A stretch of 5,147 bases of DNA from DASYSA01 sp036003885 (GCA_036003885.1 DASYSA010000271.1:1-5147), one strand, 5' to 3'. Shown: positions 1 to 5,104, numbered from the stretch's first letter. Notes: generated by a model from the letters alone, not told the origin. Numbers and translations are program-made.

Positions 1-308
1 CAGTGCATCCATAACAGAGTTAAGAAATCGCTCTTCTGCTTACGCGGTTTGATAAGCGCGATCCACATGTCAAACTTCTGCGCGATGTCCGCCACCCGAT
101 CCAGAATACAGTCTTTTAACAGTCGAGCGCGATAGAAAACGACCTTGATTACCAAGCTTACTTCGGTATGTTGGTATTTACTTACTAGTGACGTACGGAG
201 GGGGTTGAGCTGGCGTGCGGGTCCTTGGCTAAGGGCCAGTTTGTATTCCAAGCGTGCAGGAGTGAGTTTCGCACGCTGGAAGCGTGCGTACCCAGGAATC
301 CCGGTCAC
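1..308 (-). CDS. Possible partial hypothetical protein, C-terminus beyond window
   Basis: A minus-strand frame is open from a GTG at 308 to the left edge: 102 codons with no stop, beginning 8 bases after the stop of the ATPase gene. I do not recognise the product. The part encoded by about 150-1 looks the more protein-like, with stretches such as VIKVVFYRARLLKDC and DRVADIAQKFDMWIALIK (amphipathic, Lys/Arg-rich). The part encoded by about 308-200 (GYARFQRAKLTPARLEY) coincides with a GC-rich palindrome and may be repeat DNA that happens to be open. No convincing Shine-Dalgarno precedes the GTG and the first in-frame ATG is about 80 codons in. It could be a real small gene, a gene tail fused to a repeat, or a chance frame. 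The sequence left of the window would decide. Confidence 0.3.
   Translation of the reverse strand, partial: MTGIPGYARFQRAKLTPARLEYKLALSQGPARQLNPLRTSLVSKYQHTEVSLVIKVVFYRARLLKDCILDRVADIAQKFDMWIALIKPRKQKSDFLTLLWMH
211..288. repeat. GC-rich palindrome with repeated GCGTGC motifs
   Basis: A perfect inverted repeat at 270-288 (CGCACGCT, loop GGA, AGCGTGCG) forms an 8-bp stem. Further copies of the core lie nearby: AGCGTGC at 251-257 and GCGTGC at 213-218, so the hexamer core occurs four times in under 80 bp in both orientations. It lies 28 bp downstream of the minus-strand ATPase gene. The hairpin could act as an RNA-stabilising or attenuating element, but no T-tract follows on the minus strand, so I do not call it an intrinsic terminator. 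The arrangement resembles a dispersed bacterial palindromic repeat; that is inference, since only one locus is visible. Confidence 0.45.
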
Positions 309-315
309 CGAGGTC

Positions 316-1056
316 TTAGGGATATGAGAACTTTCCGCCGCGCTTGTTCTTGATCAACTCGCGGTAGTCGTCACCTTCAACAGGTATCAGCCTGCACATC
401 TCTTGAAGCCGCGACCGCAGGCGTACGCCTACTCTATCGGTGAGCGTCTCGTCGTACGACGAGCCAATGGGCATGTCCAGATAGTTTGAAGTAAAGATCG
501 TGGTCTTCTTTTCGTTGTATCGCTTGTTGATGATGTGGGTCATCGTCTCCTGGACCCACTCAGTTGGCTTGCTCGCCCCCAGTTCGTCCAGCACGAGGAC
601 CTCAGCCTCGAATATAGGCGCCAGGATCTTGAGCTCTGAATTGTGAGTGTTCGGATTGTAGCTGTCTTGAATTTCCTTTAGCAGATCGCGGAAGTCGTAG
701 AACATTCCCGCAATGCCTTTCCTGATCAACTCTTTCAGCGCTGCGACGGCGAGATGTGTCTTTCCGACCCCGCAACTTCCAAGATAGAGCAGCCCGACGT
801 CGACCAGGGGGTATTCGTCAACGAACTTCCGAGTATTCATCAGAGCACGATGAAGTGAGGGACAGATGGGATCGAAGGTGTCGACCGTGCAGTGCATGAA
901 CCTTGCCGGTATCCTCGACTGCGCGAGTAAGACATCGCCACGTCCTTCCCTTTGACACTCGCAGGGCCGGACACCTTTCCCCTCAACCAGTTCCCAGCCT
1001 GTACCACCGCACACCGGGCACATCACAGGCTTCAGATTCGCCTTTTCAGCAAGCAT
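316..1056 (-). CDS. DnaC/DnaI-like AAA+ ATPase with N-terminal Cys cluster
   Basis: A 246-residue ATP-binding protein of the DnaC/DnaI/IstB group, probably a replicative helicase loader or primosomal ATPase in the cytoplasm. An N-terminal cluster (C13, C16, C32, C34; CPVCGGTGW then PCEC) probably binds zinc, as in many helicase-loader-like proteins. The AAA+ core has Walker A GSCGVGKT (93-100), Walker B VLVLDELG (153-160, D157/E158), sensor-1 TSN (189-191) and an arginine-rich RVGVRLRSRL segment (208-217) where DnaC-type proteins carry the Arg finger. Length and motif order are complete. The ATG at 1056 is preceded by only a weak purine-rich site (GAGAAGAG), but the Cys cluster starts just after it, supporting this start. 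It is downstream of ruvA on the same strand with its own promoter in the gap. IS21 IstB shares this core, but no istA or insertion-sequence ends are seen and IstB normally lacks this Cys cluster, so a host loader is preferred. Which helicase it serves cannot be told here. Confidence 0.88.
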   Translation of the reverse strand: MLAEKANLKPVMCPVCGGTGWELVEGKGVRPCECQREGRGDVLLAQSRIPARFMHCTVDTFDPICPSLHRALMNTRKFVDEYPLVDVGLLYLGSCGVGKTHLAVAALKELIRKGIAGMFYDFRDLLKEIQDSYNPNTHNSELKILAPIFEAEVLVLDELGASKPTEWVQETMTHIINKRYNEKKTTIFTSNYLDMPIGSSYDETLTDRVGVRLRSRLQEMCRLIPVEGDDYRELIKNKRGGKFSYP

Positions 1057-1136
1057 TCACTCTTCTCGCTCTATACAGATCCTGCTGTTTACGAGACCGC
1101 TGTAGGAGATGGGCTAGCAATCTCAAACCGGGCGCG

Positions 1137-1165
1137 ATTATATGTAAGCTGCATGAAAAAAGCAA
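1137..1165 (-). promoter_or_regulatory. Sigma70-type promoter for the DnaC-like gene
   Basis: On the minus strand there is a perfect TATAAT (1142-1137) preceded at 17 bp by TTGCTT (1165-1160). The predicted transcription start is near 1130, giving a leader of about 74 nt before the ATG at 1056. The -35 matches consensus at only three positions, but the perfect -10 and ideal spacer, in the gap just upstream of the gene, make it convincing. It implies the ATPase gene can be expressed apart from ruvA. Confidence 0.65.
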
Positions 1166-1241
1166 TCAGAAAGACCGGTTCGGAGGAAGAATTATGACAA
1201 CAAAGCTGCCGGCAAAGTTTGTTTGGGTTCACCTGGATTAA
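1153..1241 (+). other. Two tiny overlapping ORFs (14 and 15 codons), possible leader peptides
   Basis: On the plus strand, ATG at 1153 opens MKKAIRKTGSEEEL, whose TGA (1195-1197) overlaps the ATG (1194) of a second ORF, MTTKLPAKFVWVHLD, ending TAA at 1241. The junction is an ATGA typical of translational coupling. The second ATG has a strong Shine-Dalgarno, GGAGGA at 1182-1187, with ideal spacing. Both are antisense to the ruvA/ATPase transcripts; the second ends one base before the ruvA stop. No clear plus-strand promoter and no downstream plus-strand gene are seen, so they may be remnants or chance. I recognise neither peptide. Confidence 0.25.
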
Positions 1242-1242
1242 C

Positions 1243-1854
1243 TTATCGCGAAAGCCGCTTCAGCGCGCGCTTCAAGACAGCTTCGATCCCTCGCTCCCCT
1301 TCCTCTTGCAACGCCGCCAATACCGCCCGTTCTGCTACCGGCTTCGCATATCCGAGTTGAATCAACGCCGCCACTGTATCGTCGCGGACATCAATACCAG
1401 AAGGTTCGTATTCCCGAGCAACCAAAGGCGCGTCCTCTTGCTCAACCCTGGAGAGGGCCGCCACTTTGTCTCTTAACTCGACCACAACACGCTCGGCAGT
1501 CTTACGGCCCACCCCGGGTATCATCGTCAGCCGCGCCAGGTCGTTGGTCGTGATCGCAGGAACCAGTTCCGACACCGACATGGAGAGCATCGCAATCGCC
1601 AGCTTGGGCCCGATACCGCTCACGCTGATCAGTTTCTGAAACAGTTCCTTCTCGCGCACAGTCTTGAAGCCGAACAGCTGCAGCGCGTCTTCGCGAACGT
1701 GGGTGTGAATCTTCAGCGTCAAGTCGGAACGAAGCTCGCCCAGTACGTAAAACGTGGAAAGCGGAATGGTGACTTCGTAGCCTACTCCACCAACGTCAAC
1801 TATTATGCTGTTTGGTTGCTTTCTTACCAGCGTCCCGGATAGTTGAGCAATCAA
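1243..1854 (-). CDS. ruvA: Holliday junction DNA helicase subunit RuvA
   Basis: RuvA, 203 residues, the expected family length. It forms tetramers that bind four-way junctions and recruits the RuvB motor for branch migration in recombinational repair. Domain I (OB fold, about 1-64) has the conserved start MIAQLSGTL, VGGVGYEV (21-28) and REDALQLFGF (54-63), including the acidic pin residues E55/D56. Domain II holds two helix-hairpin-helix motifs, LISVSGIGPKLA (75-86) and LTMIPGVGRKTAERV (109-123). A flexible acidic linker (about 134-155) leads to the RuvB-contacting domain III (DTVAALIQLGYAKPVAERAV, 159-178). The start is TTG at 1854: translation from it gives the family-typical MIA, and a GAGGGG site (1869-1864) lies nine bases upstream. 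ruvB and ruvC are not in the window. The only same-strand neighbour is the DnaC-like gene, 186 bp downstream. Confidence 0.97.
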   Translation of the reverse strand: MIAQLSGTLVRKQPNSIIVDVGGVGYEVTIPLSTFYVLGELRSDLTLKIHTHVREDALQLFGFKTVREKELFQKLISVSGIGPKLAIAMLSMSVSELVPAITTNDLARLTMIPGVGRKTAERVVVELRDKVAALSRVEQEDAPLVAREYEPSGIDVRDDTVAALIQLGYAKPVAERAVLAALQEEGERGIEAVLKRALKRLSR

Positions 1855-1863
1855 TTGGCCAGC

Positions 1864-1869
1864 CCCCTC
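1864..1869 (-). promoter_or_regulatory. Ribosome binding site that fixes the TTG start of ruvA
   Basis: On the minus strand GAGGGG lies nine bases before TTG at 1854. There is no ATG at the position where the family's MIA N-terminus begins, so this site together with the conserved N-terminus fixes the TTG as the initiation codon. Confidence 0.65.
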
Positions 1870-1987
1870 ATCGGCAACTGAGTTTATGAGAGCGGCCGCG
1901 AAGGTGTCAAACTGAAGGCAGCATAGCGGGCTGGCCCGTTAGCTTGAAACACAGATGACATCAGCCGGAAGAAGGGGAATCATGCCA

Positions 1988-1993
1988 ATTATA
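1988..1993 (-). promoter_or_regulatory. Candidate -10 element for ruvA
   Basis: A perfect TATAAT on the minus strand (1993-1988) lies about 130 bp upstream of the ruvA start. No matching -35 is seen at 16-18 bp (that stretch is GC-rich, CGCCGG-like), nor a clear extended -10 TG. If used, it would give a leader of roughly 125 nt and would depend on an activator. It is back to back with the plus-strand promoter just to its right. Confidence 0.35.
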
Positions 1994-2000
1994 AGAACTA

Positions 2001-2028
2001 TTGCAAAACTCCGGCGCTAATGTATACT
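2001..2028 (+). promoter_or_regulatory. Promoter for the hydrolase-like gene
   Basis: TTGCAA (2001-2006), a 16-bp spacer and TATACT (2023-2028) make a reasonable sigma70-type promoter on the plus strand. Transcription would start near 2035, giving a leader of about 87 nt to the ATG at 2122. The leader contains the hairpin at 2044-2059. Confidence 0.55.
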
Positions 2029-2043
2029 GACCGGTGTGTAGCA

Positions 2044-2059
2044 GGCCTCGGCTGAGGCC
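2044..2059 (+). promoter_or_regulatory. GC-rich hairpin in the leader of the hydrolase-like gene
   Basis: GGCCTC (2044-2049), loop GGCT, GAGGCC (2054-2059): a perfect 6-bp stem about ten bases after the predicted transcription start. It could stabilise the 5' end of the mRNA or be an operator. No T-tract follows, so it is not an intrinsic terminator. Confidence 0.3.
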
Positions 2060-2121
2060 ACCTTCCTGAATTGGAGTGCCCCTTCTGATTGGACCGCCCC
2101 GCTCGTTTACCTGGAAAAGCT

Positions 2122-3177
2122 ATGTCAAAAAAGCTCCGAGTGACTTTGAAGCGTATCTTCTGGGTCTTTATTCCACCTGTGCTGGTTCTGGGAGTAGGAG
2201 TGCTGGGTCTCAGCTTCTATCTGATCCATCACCTTGCTCATCCATTGCCGACTCAGCTATACGGTTCGCCGCGCGACTTTGAGATCATAACTCAGACGGC
2301 GATGTGGACCGATGAGAAATGGAAGAACACAGATGATACACAGTCGGTCGGCTGGTTCCTGAGCAGAGGCCGTCCAGCACCCGTTGTGATTCTCAGCCAT
2401 GCATACGGCTCGAACCGTTCCGAACTGCTGTCGCTCAGCTTCGAGTTATGGAAGGCCGGCTATCACGTTCTGGTTTACGACATGCGCGGGCACGGCGAGA
2501 GCCCAACGAAATGGTCGGGTTTGGGCACCTACGAAGCGGATGATCTGCTGTCTGCGATCAACTTTTTGAGGGCAATGAAACTTCCTGTCAGCCCTACAAA
2601 CTCCCCCAAACTCGATGCGAGCCAGAAGCTGGATGCGAATCAGAGGCTGATTGATGGACGCTTTGGCCTGTACGGCGTTGATCTGGGCGGATATGCCTCC
2701 CTTATTGCCTCGTCGCAGGATCCAATGGTCAAGGCGGTCGCGGTCGATTCGGTCTACCTCGACGTCTCTCACTTCATCAAAACGAGGATGAGAGGATTCA
2801 TCGGGAGTGATAGCACGTGGGCGAATAAGGTAATCGAATCCAGCTGGACGAGTAAATTGACCGAGTTGTCGATGCAGGTATACTTGCTGAGACGAGAAGA
2901 TTCAGCTCCTGCTCTCGAATCGGTAAGGGGCGCGCATGGCAGGCGGTTCCTGTACATAACCGCTCCCAAGACCGGTGAACAGGAAGCGATGACCAGGGAG
3001 CTGGCCAACCAGACCAAAGATCAAAAAGAAGTTATTGAAGTCGATAACTGCCGATTGAAGCGACTCTACGATAAGGCGGCGTCAGCTTATGATGCTCGTG
3101 TTGTGCAGTTCTTCCGCGAAGCGATGCCGCCGACGGAGAAGCTGCCGTTGCCGCCGGGAGTCCGAGCCGCAAAATAG
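2122..3177 (+). CDS. Membrane-anchored alpha/beta-hydrolase-fold protein, probable pseudoenzyme
   Basis: A 351-residue protein. A basic N-terminus (MSKKLRVTLKR) precedes one hydrophobic segment (about 13-35), so it is probably anchored in the inner membrane with the fold outside the cytoplasm. Fold landmarks are PVVILSHAYGSNR (87-99, oxyanion-hole region), YDMRGHGESP (119-128) and the nucleophile elbow GLYGVDLGGYAS (182-193). The elbow reads G-x-D-x-G: Asp187 sits where serine is expected. Asp nucleophiles occur in dehalogenases and epoxide hydrolases, but I see no charge-relay acid after the late strand FLYIT (276-280), and the usual histidine region reads VDNCRLKRLYD (307-317) with no His. 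It is therefore probably non-catalytic or unconventional. A loop before the elbow has an 18-bp tandem duplication (KLDASQ-KLDANQ). I prefer ATG 2122 over an in-frame TTG at 2089 because it begins with the basic pre-membrane stretch; its ribosome site (GGAAAAG) is weak. The TAG stop is the first three bases of the heptad array. Substrate unknown. Confidence 0.82.
   Translation: MSKKLRVTLKRIFWVFIPPVLVLGVGVLGLSFYLIHHLAHPLPTQLYGSPRDFEIITQTAMWTDEKWKNTDDTQSVGWFLSRGRPAPVVILSHAYGSNRSELLSLSFELWKAGYHVLVYDMRGHGESPTKWSGLGTYEADDLLSAINFLRAMKLPVSPTNSPKLDASQKLDANQRLIDGRFGLYGVDLGGYASLIASSQDPMVKAVAVDSVYLDVSHFIKTRMRGFIGSDSTWANKVIESSWTSKLTELSMQVYLLRREDSAPALESVRGAHGRRFLYITAPKTGEQEAMTRELANQTKDQKEVIEVDNCRLKRLYDKAASAYDARVVQFFREAMPPTEKLPLPPGVRAAK
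2608..2649 (+). repeat. 18-bp imperfect tandem duplication inside the hydrolase-like gene
   Basis: Two adjacent 18-bp units (2608-2625 and 2626-2643) encode KLDASQ and KLDANQ and are followed by a degenerate start of a third (AGGCTG, RL). The in-frame duplication lengthens a surface loop just before the nucleophile-elbow strand. It is likely a slippage product tolerated in a linker. Confidence 0.6.
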
Positions 3178-3251
3178 GATCTAGGATCTAGGATTTAGGA
3201 TTTAGGACCTAAGATCTGACCTGGATCCTAAATCCTAGATCCTAGATCCTA
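3175..3251. terminator. Possible hairpin terminator or transcription barrier between convergent genes
   Basis: The two arms of the heptad array can fold into a very long hairpin in transcripts from either side. Its position, directly after both stop codons, suits a bidirectional terminator or mRNA 3'-end protector. The stem is AT-rich and no U-tract follows on either strand, so classical intrinsic termination is not assured. On the minus-strand RNA the two wobble pairs become A-C mismatches, but the 27-bp core remains. Confidence 0.45.
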
Positions 3252-3293
3252 AATCCTAGATCCTAAATCCTAGATCCGAGATCCTAGATCCTA
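3175..3293. repeat. 17-unit heptad array in inverted arrangement between convergent genes
   Basis: The array is exactly 119 bp, or 17 heptads. Six units of TAGGATY type run 3175-3216 (the last two degenerate, TAGGACC and TAAGATC), then a 7-bp centre TGACCTG (3217-3223), then ten RATCCTA units in opposite orientation (3224-3293, one variant GATCCGA at 3273). Positions 3175-3201 pair perfectly with 3225-3251 (27 bp). With two G-T wobbles and three more pairs the stem reaches 32 bp around a 13-nt loop (3207-3219). A second register pairs 3175-3188 with 3280-3293 perfectly. The first TAG of each arm is the stop codon of the hydrolase-like gene (plus) and of the glycosyltransferase gene (minus). 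The array contains ten GATC and seven CTAG sites. It is too short and spacerless for CRISPR. Confidence 0.9.
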
Positions 3294-5006
3294 TCTCTTC
3301 TTCAACTTAACCCGGTAGGCCAGGGCCTCCCCCTGGGAGTCAATAAACTCCATATCGAACCTTCCGTCATCCTCGAGGTCATCCTGCCATCGCTCGAGCG
3401 TGATCACGACGAGACTCGATTCTTTCTCTAAAGCAGCCACCAGCCTGTCCTGATGCAGCGCGTTCAATATGTCTCCTTCCGGATAGCCGCACTCGACCCG
3501 TCCCTCCGCGTAGAAGACCGGCGCGAATTCCTTATAGATAAAGAACCCGATCTTCTCGTCGGGCTGCAGGGCTGCGGCTGCCTTCCGCGACAGCAGCCTC
3601 AGACTCCACTGATCATTCACCTTCGGAAACAGAAGCGTCGTCGTCCCAATGATCACGGCGGCAACCACTGCCGCGAGGCCGAGCGTGAAGACTCGTCTCT
3701 TCGAAGCTGCAAGCAATCCCACAGACATCAAAGCAACCGCCAACGGCAACCACACCAGCGCGACGCGCCACCCGGATTCATCCACGCCTTCGCGTCTCAG
3801 ATATAAGGCGTAGCCGGCGCCCAGGCCCACTAGTAGAAGTGCTGTCAACCATGCGACGCCATTCTGTCCTCGAGTCCATTCCCCGCGCCACAATCGCTCG
3901 ACTTCTGCTGCGATGATAATTGCCAGCGCCGGGAAGACAGGCAATATGTATCCGGGCAACTTCGAAGCGGAGAAGGAATAGAAGATGATCGGAACGGCAA
4001 CCCATATCCACGAGAGAGTCAGGAGTGAATCGCGGTGGTCTCGGCGTGGTCTCAATCTCCTGATGCGAACCGCCGCCGCAATCAGGAAAAAGCTCCAAGG
4101 CGCGACGCCATAAACCGCAAGCGCGGGGTAGAAGTAAAAAGGCTGCCGATGAGAAAACCTGTTCGAAACGTACCGCCTGAAATGATGGTCGATGAAGAAC
4201 TGATCTATGAACGCCCAGCCGTGCTTGATGGTAACAGGCAGGTACCAGCTCGCGCTCACGATCAAAAAGACCGCCAGGGCTGCCGCGCACGCCTGCCATC
4301 GCACGGAGCGCAAGTTTCCGGTTATCGCGAAGTAGAGACCGAGGATCGGGACTAGAAGAACGACGCCGACCAGTCCTTTTGCGAGAACACTCAACGCCGC
4401 CGCAGCCGCGCAGAGCAGTAGCCACTTGAGACGACTGGCATCTTCATTTGCGATTGCAACAAAGTGACCCGATATGATCGCGGCGGTCATCGAAGCCGCA
4501 AGCAGCATGTCCGGCGTCGCAGCCCGCGCGTAGCCGATGAACAGCCCGCTGCTCATCAACACAAGAGGAACGGCCACTCCCAGTCGAGTAGAGCCGGACC
4601 GCCAAAGCACTCGGCCCAGAAAGAGAGCAGTCAAAGTGGCAGCCAGGGCCGAGGGCACCCGAGCGGCAAACTCACCGACTCCAAAGATGCGATATGAGCC
4701 GGCCGCCAGCCAGTAGAACAACGCAGGCTTTTCGAACCACAGGCACCCGCATAGTCTCGGCGAAAGGTAGTCCCCTGTTGCAAACATCTCGCGCGCGACT
4801 TCGGCATATCGCGGCTCGTCCGGACCCAGCAGTGCCAGCGTACCTAATCCACAAAAGAACGCCACCGCTGCCAGAGCGAGGAGTCCCAGGAGCACGTACC
4901 AGCGATGCTTGGCATATGCCGTGCGCTCCTCTATCATTTCAGCTTCGCTCGAATTGGTCGGGGCCTGGGAGTGGCGGGGCTGAGGGGTCGTTGGTCGATC
5001 TGTCAT
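3291..5006 (-). CDS. ArnT/PMT-type membrane glycosyltransferase (GT39/GT83-like)
   Basis: A 571-residue polytopic inner-membrane protein of the ArnT / dolichyl-phosphate-mannose-transferase-like superfamily, expected to move a sugar from a polyprenyl-phosphate carrier to an envelope acceptor such as lipid A or a protein. A polar tail (1-35) precedes the first membrane helix. The first periplasmic loop has the signature GPDEPRYAEVAREM (61-74; D63, E64), then WFEKPALFYWL (90-100), matching the catalytic and metal-ligand region of ArnT. Further ArnT-like marks are ATPDML (163-168), AKG (209-211), HHFRRYVSNRFSHRQPFYFY (274-293) and SKLPGYILPVFPAL (348-361). About a dozen hydrophobic segments end near 460, followed by a soluble C-terminal domain of about 110 residues (KVNDQWSLR onward). 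The ATG at 5006 has a GGCGGA site and a promoter close upstream; Met24 is a less likely alternative. No arn/pmr genes adjoin, so the donor and acceptor are unknown and I give no symbol. Its TAG stop lies in the heptad array. Confidence 0.9.
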   Translation of the reverse strand: MTDRPTTPQPRHSQAPTNSSEAEMIEERTAYAKHRWYVLLGLLALAAVAFFCGLGTLALLGPDEPRYAEVAREMFATGDYLSPRLCGCLWFEKPALFYWLAAGSYRIFGVGEFAARVPSALAATLTALFLGRVLWRSGSTRLGVAVPLVLMSSGLFIGYARAATPDMLLAASMTAAIISGHFVAIANEDASRLKWLLLCAAAAALSVLAKGLVGVVLLVPILGLYFAITGNLRSVRWQACAAALAVFLIVSASWYLPVTIKHGWAFIDQFFIDHHFRRYVSNRFSHRQPFYFYPALAVYGVAPWSFFLIAAAVRIRRLRPRRDHRDSLLTLSWIWVAVPIIFYSFSASKLPGYILPVFPALAIIIAAEVERLWRGEWTRGQNGVAWLTALLLVGLGAGYALYLRREGVDESGWRVALVWLPLAVALMSVGLLAASKRRVFTLGLAAVVAAVIIGTTTLLFPKVNDQWSLRLLSRKAAAALQPDEKIGFFIYKEFAPVFYAEGRVECGYPEGDILNALHQDRLVAALEKESSLVVITLERWQDDLEDDGRFDMEFIDSQGEALAYRVKLKKR

Positions 5007-5035
5007 CAGTAGCGTCCGCCGGCCGGGAACTGTTC

Positions 5036-5064
5036 AGTGTAAGGAGAGGGCGGCAACAGGTCAA
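5036..5064 (-). promoter_or_regulatory. Strong sigma70-type promoter for the glycosyltransferase gene
   Basis: On the minus strand TTGACC (5064-5059), a 17-bp spacer and TACACT (5041-5036). Five of six -35 positions and four of six -10 positions match consensus. Transcription would begin near 5029, leaving a short leader of about 23 nt containing the GGCGGA ribosome site. This shows the gene is first in its transcript and supports the ATG at 5006. Confidence 0.65.
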
Positions 5065-5071
5065 GCGCAGG

Positions 5072-5104
5072 CGCGTTTTCCGTTCGCGTTTTACGTTTCG
5101 CGTT
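5072..5104. repeat. Short CGCGTTTT tandem repeat upstream of the glycosyltransferase promoter
   Basis: Two and a half units: CGCGTTTTCCGTT (5072-5084), CGCGTTTTACGTTT (5085-5098) and CGCGTT (5099-5104). It begins eight bases upstream of the -35 box, where an activator site or an AT-rich UP-like element could sit. It could equally be simple-sequence filler like the heptad array. The remaining bases to 5147 show no recognisable gene. Confidence 0.5.

Noticed and set aside
270..288. Palindrome as an intrinsic terminator of the ATPase gene
   Set aside because: The stem is GC-rich and well placed, but no T-tract follows on the minus strand; it is described as a repeat.
316..1056. ATPase as IstB of an IS21 insertion sequence
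   Set aside because: No istA transposase gene, terminal inverted repeats or target duplication are visible, and the N-terminal Cys cluster fits helicase-loader-like proteins better.
903..1241. 112-codon plus-strand frame overlapping the start of the ATPase gene
   Set aside because: Its first half is antisense to the conserved Cys-cluster region and has no domain. Only its last 15 codons have a good ribosome site, and those are reported separately.
2089..2121. TTG at 2089 as the start of the hydrolase-like gene
   Set aside because: It would add 11 residues with no family resemblance before a typical basic pre-membrane N-terminus; the nearest GGAG is 12 bases away, and ATG 2122 is the simpler start.
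2446..3017. Two minus-strand frames (108 and 82 codons) antisense to the hydrolase-like gene
   Set aside because: Both overlap a gene whose fold motifs are clear on the plus strand; neither shows a ribosome site or a recognisable family.
3175..3293. Heptad array as a CRISPR array
   Set aside because: The units are 7 bp and contiguous, with no unique spacers and no cas genes nearby.
3778..4425. Minus-strand 215-codon frame inside the glycosyltransferase gene
   Set aside because: It is an alternative frame of a clearly coding region; its translation is rich in Arg, Pro and Gly with no recognisable motif, as expected for a shadow frame.
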